Shown: positions 1 through 6,991, counted from the stretch's first letter. The stretch: DNA of 14,913 nucleotides from an uncultured Marvinbryantia sp. (GCA_934394985.1 CAKRRF010000050.1:1-14913), one strand, 5' to 3'. The notes: generated from the sequence alone by a model not told the origin. Numbers and translations are program-made.

Positions 1-192
<192 letters not shown>

Positions 193-248
193 TGCAGAAC
201 TTCAGACCATCTTTGGGGAGTTACGTCTAAAATTCCTCATATGGATTT

Positions 249-277
249 ATATTAGCACATTTTTCGTAATTTGTCTA
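249..277 (-). promoter_or_regulatory. Probable sigma-A promoter of the pyruvate:ferredoxin oxidoreductase gene
   Basis: On the minus strand TAGACA (277-272) is followed after exactly 17 bases by TAATAT (254-249), in AT-rich DNA. Transcription would start near 242 and give a leader of about 110 bases before the ATG at 128. It lies downstream of the terminator at 322-367, so the gene is probably an independent unit. Assigned by eye from consensus only. Confidence 0.5.
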
Positions 278-321
278 TTTTGAGGGCCGGAAAATATGTA
301 TATTTTTTGATACAGAAAGAC

Positions 322-367
322 AGCAAAAAACGAAGTTTTGCGGTATGGAAATACCACAAAACTTCGT
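322..367 (-). terminator. Intrinsic terminator of the methyltransferase-GH3-HD-GYP operon
   Basis: On the minus strand, ten bases after the HD-GYP stop codon, ACGAAGTTTTG (367-357) pairs perfectly with CAAAACTTCGT (340-330). An inner GGTAT/ATACC extension sits around a short loop. The hairpin is followed by TTTTTT (330-325). It separates this operon from the pyruvate:ferredoxin oxidoreductase gene downstream. Confidence 0.9.
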
Positions 368-376
368 CCCCATGAC

Positions 377-2884
377 TTAATATATTACTTTTATTTTTTC
401 TTCTTCGATTGCCTTCACAAACACCGGAACCAGTTTCGGATCAAACTGTTTCCCGGCCTCTTCCTGTAAAATTGCAATCACTTTTTCCAGCGGCTGAGCC
501 TGTTTATAACAACGTTTGGATATCATAGCATCAAATGCATCGGCAATTCCCAGGATTCTGGCTGAAAGCGGGATATCTTCACCTGCTATTCGTCTCGGAT
601 AGCCTTTTCCATCATATCGTTCATGATGGCCAATTACTGCCGGTATCACGTAGTCCAGTGACGGCAGATGTCGAATAATCTCTATGGATCCTTCCACATG
701 TCCCTTCATCACCTCATACTCATCTTCTGTCAGTCTTCCAGGCTTGGAAAGAATCTGCTCCGGAATTCCGATTTTTCCTACATCATGCATCAGTGCTGCC
801 TGACGGATAATTTCTACAAATTCATCATCCAGTCCCAGCTCACCGGCCAGAGTTGTCGCATAATACATCACATTATTCGAATGACTGAATGTGTAATGAT
901 CTTTGGCATCAATTGCTGCCGTCAGCGCAAATATCGTTGCATCATATTCTCGGTTTTTCTGTATGTTGCTTTCCGGTTTTTCCTTTTTCTGCAATTCTTT
1001 TTCCGCAATATCGTAAATGTAAATATTGTTTTTTCCCTGATGCTTTACATGATAAACGGCAAGATCCGCATTATCCAGCAGCTCTTTTTCTGTATGCGCC
1101 GCATATGGCGCTGCACTGATTCCGGCACTGATTGTCAGCTGCTTCAGATGGATCTCATCTTCCTCTTTATGCATCTGTCCAATCTGTGTACAGATGGATT
1201 CTACCAGACCTCGCGCCGCATATACATCATATTTCGGGAGCAGTACTGCAAATTCTTTTCCACCATAACGCGCCACAACTCCGCTGCTCCCTACACTTGC
1301 ACTGATGATCTCAGCGATTCTGCGAAGTGCTTTATCCCCGGCTTTCATTCCATACAGCTGATTATAAAGCTTAAAATCATCCACATTCAGCATAGCCAGC
1401 ACCATTGTGCCTTCTTTATTCTCTTCAAAAATATCATGTAACTGTTCGTAAAAATACTTGCGGTTACATAAGCCGGTCAGTTCATCTGTTCTGGCTTCTT
1501 CTGAGATTTTTTCATACAGACTTGCATTTTTAATGGCAATCGATGACAGAGTCGCTACTGAATTCAAAAATGCGCGGTCCTGAAATCCTATTTTCTTATG
1601 CTTTTCTTTATCGGATAAGAAAACGATACCGATCAGTCCATCTTCATTTTTCAATCCGATACACCACTGGGCTTTCAGATCCTTCAGCTGCTGCTTTTCT
1701 GCTTCCCACATGGATTTATATTCCACTGTATGATAAAACTCTTCCAGACAGGTGCACTCTTCATTCTGAACAATCCATTCAATCAGCGGGTTATCTTTTT
1801 TCATCCGAAACGATCTGTCATGAAGCGGATTATTACTATACAGCATCTGGTATCCCCGCATCCCATCGGCAATACAGATATATACGGTTTCGATACGGCA
1901 TCCTTTTCGGATCACTTCTACCAACTCCTGCAATACATTTTTCATGCTCAGGCTGCTGGCTACCGCTGTGTTAAATTCTCTGAGTACATCTGACTGATAA
2001 GCTTCATCTTTGACAATCGTATTGCTGATTACTTTTTTCCATACTACCATCAGCAGCCATACACAAATCATAAAAATGATTGCATAAAGCACCATATAAC
2101 TGTTCTCTTTTCCTGGAAGAATCCGCTCCAGACCGTCTTTCATATATGGCGTCAGAAAGCAGAATAATAAAACGGAACTCACAAACCCGACAACCGAGCA
2201 GGCCGTTTCCGATACCAGAAGCGTAAGCTGAAATAAATTTCTCTGAGCCAGTGCATATACCAGAAAAAAGGCGTTGATCAGTCCCGCCAGCAAGTCAACC
2301 GGAAATCCGGAAAACACCGGAAACATCAGTGCAATATTTCCTGCCAGTACAATCAGCATGCCGGCTATGATGGTATTCATCTGTCTGGTATACTTCCTGT
2401 TATTTTTTCGACACTGAAACAGATTCCATAGCGTGTGCAGCAATACAATTCCTGCTGCTGCAAAAAAGATTACCGACCTCCAGTTGATCTCTTCATACAC
2501 AAATCGGAACTTTTCTCCGCTCTCTACGATCACTGGCCAGCGAAACAATACACCTTCGGGAATATTGATCAGAAACAGTCCTCCCAGTAAGACCGGATAA
2601 ATATACTTTTCCACCCCACCTCGTTTTTCTGCCATAGAATTTACCAGAAGGTAATAAGCGTAAGGCAGACACAGAAGTCCGAACAGAGATACATGATACC
2701 AGAAAATATAATTTGGCCACAACAGCGCTCTCATAAAGCAGGATCCGCCAGTCCAACAGGTCATGGAAAGAAGTACGAGAAGAAAACTGTTTACAATCTG
2801 GTTTCTCTTCGCTGCAAGAAAAATTAACATCATGGTAACGTAAATAAATAATGCAATTGCTGATATATATCCATAACTGTCCAT
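377..2884 (-). CDS. 7TM-GAF-GGDEF(degenerate)-HD-GYP membrane signalling protein, probable cyclic-di-GMP phosphodiesterase or receptor
   Basis: An 835-residue multidomain protein. Residues 1-290 hold about eight hydrophobic segments resembling the 7TM sensor regions of histidine kinases. Residues about 310-460 look like a GAF domain. A GGDEF domain (about 465-628) opens with DELTGLCNR. A complete HD-GYP domain (about 645-835) has His668, the HD pair at 700-701 followed by VGKIGIP, and HHERYDGKGYP at 753-763. HD-GYP proteins hydrolyse cyclic di-GMP with a two- or three-metal centre, and all expected ligand motifs are present. The GGDEF domain appears inactive: its signature reads GGKEF (541-545), the usual DxDxFK aspartate is Asn (NVDDFK, 500-505), and no RxxD inhibitory site precedes it. 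The ATG at 2884 is preferred over an in-frame upstream start at 2908 because AGAGGTGAG lies just before it and the longer form would overlap the GH3 gene. Probably co-transcribed with the two genes upstream. Confidence 0.9.
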   Translation of the reverse strand: MDSYGYISAIALFIYVTMMLIFLAAKRNQIVNSFLLVLLSMTCWTGGSCFMRALLWPNYIFWYHVSLFGLLCLPYAYYLLVNSMAEKRGGVEKYIYPVLLGGLFLINIPEGVLFRWPVIVESGEKFRFVYEEINWRSVIFFAAAGIVLLHTLWNLFQCRKNNRKYTRQMNTIIAGMLIVLAGNIALMFPVFSGFPVDLLAGLINAFFLVYALAQRNLFQLTLLVSETACSVVGFVSSVLLFCFLTPYMKDGLERILPGKENSYMVLYAIIFMICVWLLMVVWKKVISNTIVKDEAYQSDVLREFNTAVASSLSMKNVLQELVEVIRKGCRIETVYICIADGMRGYQMLYSNNPLHDRSFRMKKDNPLIEWIVQNEECTCLEEFYHTVEYKSMWEAEKQQLKDLKAQWCIGLKNEDGLIGIVFLSDKEKHKKIGFQDRAFLNSVATLSSIAIKNASLYEKISEEARTDELTGLCNRKYFYEQLHDIFEENKEGTMVLAMLNVDDFKLYNQLYGMKAGDKALRRIAEIISASVGSSGVVARYGGKEFAVLLPKYDVYAARGLVESICTQIGQMHKEEDEIHLKQLTISAGISAAPYAAHTEKELLDNADLAVYHVKHQGKNNIYIYDIAEKELQKKEKPESNIQKNREYDATIFALTAAIDAKDHYTFSHSNNVMYYATTLAGELGLDDEFVEIIRQAALMHDVGKIGIPEQILSKPGRLTEDEYEVMKGHVEGSIEIIRHLPSLDYVIPAVIGHHERYDGKGYPRRIAGEDIPLSARILGIADAFDAMISKRCYKQAQPLEKVIAILQEEAGKQFDPKLVPVFVKAIEEEKIKVIY

Positions 2885-2887
2885 TTT

Positions 2888-2896
2888 CTCACCTCT
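2888..2896 (-). promoter_or_regulatory. Ribosome binding site fixing the HD-GYP start
   Basis: AGAGGTGAG lies three bases before the ATG at 2884, inside the 14-base gap after the GH3 stop codon. It favours this start over the in-frame start at 2908, eight codons upstream, which has no comparable site. Confidence 0.75.
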
Positions 2897-2898
2897 TT

Positions 2899-4497
2899 TC
2901 AATCGCACTTCTGCAGCTGCAGCAACTCTCTCAGATCCGTAAGTGCCGGGCGCATATGCCTGATTTTTCTGTTATTTTTTTTCTCAAATGCCTGAAATGT
3001 TCCGCAGCGCAAAATCGTCACGCACAGTGGATCCATACCCAGTATTTTCTTCAGATCACGATAATCCTGATCAATGTATTTGAAATACGTCGTCATCAGT
3101 TCTTTCAGAATATCTGTGGATACTGCGGAATGCTCCAGCGTTTCTCTTTCCATTTCCACATAAATATGAAGAAACGGTCTGGACTGTTCCGTCAGTTCCT
3201 TCATAGCCACCCAGTTTCGGACGGAAAGCCCGGACAACTGAATGACATTGTTGATACCAGTCTCTGAAATTCTGGTAAACCCAGCAATATCAATAATATC
3301 CGGCACCCGGTCAATATATTCAAATCGAGGAATACGTGTATCATCTTCCCTGCTGGTCAGTCCGACACAGCGGTACATATCTCCAACTCGATATCTTGCA
3401 AAAGCTCCGCCTTTCAGTACGGTCAGTACTATCTCGTAGTTTTCCCCTTCTTCTACTTCATCCATCAGACAGGTCTGAGGCTGATACGTTGGATCATCCA
3501 GCATGATTTCCATATCCCGTTCTCTGATAAATTCATAAAAACAGGTATCCGGGAAAAAGTACATTCCATTTCTGGTCCAGGTCTCAGTGCCGATAATCGA
3601 CGGCTCTGTTCCCGCAAACAGCTCCATCGGACGAACTCCCCACATTTTTTCCAGATCGTCCTTATAATAGCGGTTGTCTGTTCCCGCTACCATAAAACCT
3701 TTTAAGCCAAACAGGTCCTTCGGCATAATCGGTCGATGCTCTTTTTCACATTTTATTTTGGCCTTCAACATACGAAAAATCATTTTCAGATGACATTTCA
3801 GCAGGCTTTTTATGCTGCCGCCAGATGAGGAACCGGAAAAACTCTGACTGACTGCATAAGCCACGCTTCCAAGTCCAAAGAAATATTCCACATCCTGTTC
3901 CAGTGCAAGCTTGAATCCCAGCTTGTTTCTTTCACTGAATGTCATATCCTGAGCTTTCTCCACATCCGGAAGAAACCGAATATCCACTTCCTCATTTAAT
4001 GCCAGCGGAAACAGCCCGGTAGCAAATGGCAGAGGAGCCAGTGCATATAAAATCTTATCTGTATTTTTAACAGTTACTTCTCCCTTTTCTGTACTGGATG
4101 ACAGAATCAGGCAGGCACATACATTCGTGCGATAGGTATCCAGCATTCCTCTGGTATACGGTGCCAGCTTAATCGGATGCTTTCCGCCTTCCCAGGTGGT
4201 CTGTATCCAAATGATTGGATTCCCCGGAAGCATGTCCGCTCTTTTCTGCAGAAGAATATCTGCATAATCATCATATGTCGTCAAGGGCACTGCCTTACGG
4301 AATTCTTCAATTGTTTTTGGATGTTTTCCTTTCAGAATGGATTGGCCCAGAGGGCTGTTGCCCCAGAGCTGAATCTGTTCTTCCATAAGCCTGCGCTGGA
4401 TCTGCATATAGTGCTCCAGATCCAGATCCAGGAACCCACAATATTCGCTCCAAATTTCCCTGTATTTTTCTTTCTGTAATTTTTCTTTCAGATTCAT
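2899..4497 (-). CDS. GH3-family acyl-adenylating enzyme (putative acyl-acid amido synthetase)
   Basis: A 532-residue protein of the GH3 (auxin-responsive promoter) family, a branch of the ANL adenylating superfamily. In plants these enzymes adenylate a carboxylic acid and join it to an amino acid; bacterial substrates are mostly unknown. Visible family features are a motif-1 equivalent at about 99-115 ending in KLAPYT, a motif-2-like ELFAGTEPSIIG at 292-303, the hallmark YRVGDMYRCVG at 369-379, and FEYIDRVPDIIDIAGF about 392-407 at the start of the C-terminal lid. Length is normal for the family (about 500-600). The usual SSGT(S/T)GG nucleotide loop reads QTTWEGGKHP, which is atypical. The start codon overlaps the stop of the methyltransferase-like gene as ATGA, implying translational coupling. 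The HD-GYP gene follows after 14 bases. There is no signal peptide, so it is probably cytoplasmic. Family assignment is firm; the substrate is unknown. Confidence 0.8.
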   Translation of the reverse strand: MNLKEKLQKEKYREIWSEYCGFLDLDLEHYMQIQRRLMEEQIQLWGNSPLGQSILKGKHPKTIEEFRKAVPLTTYDDYADILLQKRADMLPGNPIIWIQTTWEGGKHPIKLAPYTRGMLDTYRTNVCACLILSSSTEKGEVTVKNTDKILYALAPLPFATGLFPLALNEEVDIRFLPDVEKAQDMTFSERNKLGFKLALEQDVEYFFGLGSVAYAVSQSFSGSSSGGSIKSLLKCHLKMIFRMLKAKIKCEKEHRPIMPKDLFGLKGFMVAGTDNRYYKDDLEKMWGVRPMELFAGTEPSIIGTETWTRNGMYFFPDTCFYEFIRERDMEIMLDDPTYQPQTCLMDEVEEGENYEIVLTVLKGGAFARYRVGDMYRCVGLTSREDDTRIPRFEYIDRVPDIIDIAGFTRISETGINNVIQLSGLSVRNWVAMKELTEQSRPFLHIYVEMERETLEHSAVSTDILKELMTTYFKYIDQDYRDLKKILGMDPLCVTILRCGTFQAFEKKNNRKIRHMRPALTDLRELLQLQKCD

Positions 4498-5075
4498 TTT
4501 GTTATTCCTTTATGGTGAAAATCTTCCCTGCATTTTCTAATACTCTTCCAGTTTGGAATTAAAAACGGTGTTTTTTTCCGATAATCTCTGTAATCATAAA
4601 AAGTAGCCGGAAAAATAATGCGATCCTGATAGATCACATAGCAGATATTGCAGACGGTAACCAGCACACAATATGCTGTCGTCTGCTGATCCCATCTGTA
4701 CCATGCCACCGCTGCCATCACACCGGCCAGCCACAGAACCCCCGGATGTCTGCAAAGTGCATACATTTTTTCCGTATAAGCCTTTCTTTTCTGACACTCC
4801 TGTAAATATGTCTCTTCAAATGGTAATGCAAAAAACAGCGTATATACAAGCAATGTCATACACAATAAAAAAAAGAGCAGTATCAACACCAGCTGCCATG
4901 TCTGCCATGAACGCTGAGTCTTTTGCTGAATCAGAACTCCGACAGTAGCAGATACCAGGAGCACACACCCGGCTGCAAACAACTTCTGTAAAGCTCTGTT
5001 ATTCCAGCTGATACTGTTCCAGTCATAAATAAAAAATAAAATAAAGGCAATTACTGCAATTCCCATCCAAACCAT
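4494..5075 (-). CDS. ICMT/PEMT-like integral membrane methyltransferase (putative)
   Basis: A 193-residue integral membrane protein with hydrophobic segments at about 2-17, 32-50, 60-85 and a paired stretch at 110-150. The C-terminal half carries the pattern of the isoprenylcysteine carboxyl methyltransferase / phospholipid methyltransferase superfamily. YALCRHPGVLWLAG (105-118) corresponds to the RHP-Y-G motif. YQDRIIFPATFYDYRDYRKK (149-168) corresponds to the family's (E/D)E-L-F-Y-Y-V-P tail that helps bind S-adenosylmethionine. The first acidic residue of the tail motif is Gln here, and the RHP motif lacks its usual Tyr, so activity is uncertain. An expected substrate would be a lipid-like or membrane-embedded carboxylate or amine. 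CCGGAGAAAAAAA precedes the ATG. It is the first gene of a three-gene unit and overlaps the GH3 gene by four bases, suggesting a shared pathway (inference). Confidence 0.6.
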   Translation of the reverse strand: MVWMGIAVIAFILFFIYDWNSISWNNRALQKLFAAGCVLLVSATVGVLIQQKTQRSWQTWQLVLILLFFLLCMTLLVYTLFFALPFEETYLQECQKRKAYTEKMYALCRHPGVLWLAGVMAAVAWYRWDQQTTAYCVLVTVCNICYVIYQDRIIFPATFYDYRDYRKKTPFLIPNWKSIRKCREDFHHKGITK

Positions 5076-5118
5076 TTTTTTCTCCGGTAACTATTTCCAA
5101 TATTTCTATATATTTTCT

Positions 5119-5147
5119 ATTTTGTTAATATTTCTTTTCGAATTCAA
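5119..5147 (-). promoter_or_regulatory. Weak candidate promoter of the methyltransferase-GH3-HD-GYP operon
   Basis: TTGAAT (5147-5142) and CAAAAT (5124-5119) are separated by 17 bases on the minus strand, in a very AT-rich stretch about 45 bases before the first ATG. The -10 match is only partial and several alternatives exist in the same stretch. Confidence 0.25.
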
Positions 5148-5169
5148 ACAAACTTTAGACACATATTCT

Positions 5170-5312
5170 TTTTATACTGTAACCATCAAATGAAGCTACT
5201 GTGGTACATAGCTAGCATGCGTTGCGGTGGCTTCGACTAAATACAATCTTCCATCGCAGGTAAATCCTGCAGCATATTTTATGACTAAGCATATTTCTTA
5301 TACAGCATAAAA
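5170..5312 (+). ncRNA. Candidate structured RNA (nested stems, family not recognised)
   Basis: A closing stem pairs TTTTATACTGTA (5170-5181) with TACAGCATAAAA (5301-5312), 11 of 12 positions. Inside it, 5192-5209 pairs with 5217-5234 at 17 of 18 positions around a 7-base AGCTAGC loop. A second perfect hairpin, GCAGG-TAAAT-CCTGC, lies at 5256-5270. In the long inner stem six pairs are G-U if read from the plus strand but would be C-A mismatches on the minus strand, which points to a plus-strand RNA. The outer stem in contrast is slightly better on the minus strand. No good plus-strand promoter or U-tract was found, and it matches no RNA family I can recall. It could instead be a leader of the methyltransferase operon or a decayed palindromic element. 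Confidence 0.35.
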
Positions 5313-5348
5313 TCAGGAAGTTTACATATATTCATAATTTCTCTCTAC

Positions 5349-5370
5349 GGCGGTCAGATAACTGGCCGCC
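5349..5370. repeat. GC-rich inverted repeat downstream of the GNAT gene
   Basis: GGCGGTCAG-ATAA-CTGGCCGCC forms a nine-pair stem (one G-U if read on the plus strand, one mismatch on the minus strand) with a four-base loop. It lies 13 bases past the GNAT stop codon. Neither side has a run of T residues, so it is not a typical intrinsic terminator. It may stabilise the 3' end or belong to the structure next to it. Confidence 0.5.
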
Positions 5371-5383
5371 ATCCTTATGTCGT

Positions 5384-5887
5384 TTAGTACTCTTCCTCGT
5401 ATCTTTCATATCCCAGCATTTCTCCGGCCCCCAGATGGACCATAGTGCACTGGGTAAATCCATTTTTCTCAAACAGGCGCTGCATACTTTTATTCTTCTG
5501 TCCGGTATCTCCCCGCATGCAATGACACTGTGCATAACACCACTGCATGCATTCCGAGGCAATCCCTTTTCCAAATCTTGCAACTGCAATCCTGTGCAGT
5601 ACTCCATATGGCTCCGGACTGGTCCACACACCGCTGAGTGGCATCTCATAATCCGGATCGGTTCCTTTGAAAAAAACAAATACTGCTCCGATCTCGCCTT
5701 CTTCCTCATACACATACAACTGTTTTTTTTTCAGATCTTCCTCAATAAGCTCACGCTGTGGATATCCGTCTCCCCATTGCTCTTTATTGCCATTTTCTGC
5801 CATAAATATGCGGGCAGATGCATAGATTTTCATGATATTATCTAATTCTTCTGTTCGTGCATGACGAATTTTATTGTATTTTTCCAT
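5384..5887 (-). CDS. GNAT-family N-acetyltransferase
   Basis: A 167-residue cytoplasmic protein of the GCN5-related acetyltransferase superfamily, which moves an acetyl group from acetyl-CoA to an amine. The acetyl-CoA-binding motif A is visible as HRIAVARFGKGIA (about 98-110, the R-x-G-x-G/A type loop after a beta strand). It is followed by the helix SECMQWCY and the motif-B-like DTGQKNKSMQRLFEKNGF (127-144), where N-xx-M-xx-L-xx-K-GF is usual for this group. Length is typical of the family. An AGGTGA ribosome site lies five bases before the ATG. It lies just after the metA terminator and therefore seems to be transcribed on its own. The substrate cannot be inferred; small-molecule or protein acetylation are both possible. 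Confidence 0.85.
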   Translation of the reverse strand: MEKYNKIRHARTEELDNIMKIYASARIFMAENGNKEQWGDGYPQRELIEEDLKKKQLYVYEEEGEIGAVFVFFKGTDPDYEMPLSGVWTSPEPYGVLHRIAVARFGKGIASECMQWCYAQCHCMRGDTGQKNKSMQRLFEKNGFTQCTMVHLGAGEMLGYERYEEEY

Positions 5888-5927
5888 TTTTCACCTGTTT
5901 ATTTTTTTTACTACCTTTCAGTATACA

Positions 5928-5964
5928 CAAAAAACTCCCTCATCGCAACTGAATTTGGGAGTTT
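5928..5964 (-). terminator. Intrinsic terminator of metA
   Basis: On the minus strand, six bases after the metA stop, AAACTCCC (5964-5957) pairs with GGGAGTTT (5939-5932) across a 17-base loop and runs into TTTTTT (5936-5931). It isolates metA from the GNAT gene. Confidence 0.8.
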
Positions 5965-5970
5965 CTTTGC

Positions 5971-6891
5971 TTAATTGATAGATTCTATATCATATGGTGT
6001 ACTCTGATATACATAAAAGTTCAGCCAGTTAGAATATAACAGCTGACCGGTGGCACGCCAGGTCATGGATGGAATCTTTGTCGGATCATCATCCGGATAG
6101 TAATTTACCGGGAGATCCACTGTGGTCAGTCCTTTTTTCATATCCCGCTCGTATTCCAGTGCCAGCGTATCTCTGTCATATTCTGCATGGCAGGTCACAA
6201 AGAACTGACGGCTGTCTGTCGTCTTTGCAATCGCCAGACTTCCTGTTTCTGTCACAGCCATCACTTCCAGTTCCGGAATCGCTTCTATATCTGACAGACG
6301 CACATCGGTTGCTCTGGAATGTGGTGCAAGAAAATGATCATTAAATCCACGGAACAACGGAGATGTACTCTTGCAGATCTCATGGGAATAAATACCAAAC
6401 AATTTCTTTGGCATATCCAGCTTTTCAATTCCAAAATGATAATAAAGCCCTGCATAAGCACCCCAACACAGATGAAATGTACAATGCACATGTGTCTTGG
6501 TCCATTCCATGATTTTGCAGACCTCGTCCCAGTAAAGTGTTTCTTCGCATGGCACATAATCCAGAGGTGCACCGGTAATAATCATACCATCATAACGACG
6601 GTCTCTGATCTGATCAAAGGTATAATAAAACTGCTTCAGGTGGTTGGCATCGGTATGTGTAGACTTATAGCTTGCTGTCTGTAAAAAGTCTACCTGAATC
6701 TGCAGCGGAGTATTGGACAGCATACGCAGAAGCTGTGTCTCGGTTACAATCTTGGTCGGCATCAGATTCAGAATCAGTAAGTTCAAAGGTCTGATGTCCT
6801 GATGCATGGCACGGTACTCTGTCATGACAAATATATTTTCTGATTCTAATATATCATGTGCCGGCAGAGCATCTGGTATACGAATTGGCAT
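5971..6891 (-). CDS. metA: Homoserine O-acyltransferase MetA (acetyl-CoA or succinyl-CoA dependent)
   Basis: A full-length 306-residue MetA. It activates L-homoserine by acylating its hydroxyl group, the first committed step of methionine synthesis, in the cytoplasm. The catalytic set is in the expected places: Cys142 in FHLCWGAYAG, and His235 and Glu237 in CHAEYD. The N-terminus (MPIRIPDALPA, then LNLLILNLMPTK) is also typical. Residue 111, reported in this family to steer acyl-CoA choice (Glu for acetyl-CoA, Gly for succinyl-CoA), is Asp here (TGAPLDYVP). A carboxylate at this site makes acetyl-CoA the better guess, but this is inference. AGGAGG lies about ten bases before the ATG. A hairpin overlapping a putative promoter lies immediately upstream, and a terminator follows. 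No SAM riboswitch or T-box was recognised. Confidence 0.93.
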   Translation of the reverse strand: MPIRIPDALPAHDILESENIFVMTEYRAMHQDIRPLNLLILNLMPTKIVTETQLLRMLSNTPLQIQVDFLQTASYKSTHTDANHLKQFYYTFDQIRDRRYDGMIITGAPLDYVPCEETLYWDEVCKIMEWTKTHVHCTFHLCWGAYAGLYYHFGIEKLDMPKKLFGIYSHEICKSTSPLFRGFNDHFLAPHSRATDVRLSDIEAIPELEVMAVTETGSLAIAKTTDSRQFFVTCHAEYDRDTLALEYERDMKKGLTTVDLPVNYYPDDDPTKIPSMTWRATGQLLYSNWLNFYVYQSTPYDIESIN

Positions 6892-6910
6892 AATCTGTTT
6901 TCCTCCTGAA

Positions 6911-6961
6911 AAAATAATAGAAGTGGTATATCGGCTGATTTTTCAGATACAACACTTCTAT
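6911..6961 (-). terminator. Hairpin and U-tract between the XRE gene and metA
   Basis: On the minus strand ATAGAAGTG (6961-6953) pairs perfectly with CACTTCTAT (6925-6917), with inner GTAT/ATAC and CTGA/TCAG pairings, followed by a TATTATTTTTT run. It can serve as the terminator of the membrane protein-XRE operon. It ends only a few bases before the metA ribosome site, so it could also act as an attenuator or leader structure. Confidence 0.6.
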
Positions 6962-6962
6962 A

Positions 6963-6991
6963 GTTTTAACATTTTTTTTTATTTTTTGCAA
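6963..6991 (-). promoter_or_regulatory. Candidate metA promoter overlapping the upstream terminator
   Basis: TTGCAA (6991-6986), 17 bases, then TAAAAC (6968-6963), preceded by TG one base away as in an extended -10 element. Transcription would start near 6956, inside the first arm of the hairpin at 6917-6961, so the complete hairpin would form only in read-through RNA from upstream. Confidence 0.35.

Larger units (their letters stand above)
5076..5383. other. 308-bp intergenic region without a gene
   Basis: No credible coding region on either strand. The region holds an AT-rich leader next to the methyltransferase-like gene, the nested inverted-repeat structure at 5170-5312, and a separate inverted repeat at 5349-5370. 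A weak minus-strand promoter candidate is TTGAAT (5147-5142), 17 bases, CAAAAT (5124-5119). No strong U-tract terminator for the GNAT gene was found. Confidence 0.6.

Noticed and set aside
668..1441. A 257-codon open frame on the plus strand, opposite the HD-GYP gene
   Set aside because: It lies antisense to conserved HD-GYP and GGDEF coding sequence, its translation has no recognisable domain, and it has no supporting context.
5170..5312. Cyclic-di-GMP (GEMM-I) riboswitch upstream of the operon that encodes the HD-GYP protein
   Set aside because: On the minus strand a GAAGCCACCG stretch recalls part of the GEMM-I core, and the gene context fits. But the conserved CAGGGCAAACC and GACGCAAAGCC elements are absent and the pairing does not match the motif.
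5332..5715. A 127-codon minus-strand frame overlapping the GNAT gene
   Set aside because: The overlapping frame 5384-5887 has clear acetyltransferase motifs and a ribosome site. This one is an out-of-frame shadow.
5888..5930. A promoter for the GNAT gene with TATACT at 5922-5927
   Set aside because: The -10-like hexamer is acceptable, but the -35 position falls in the metA terminator and has no match, so it was not listed as a feature.
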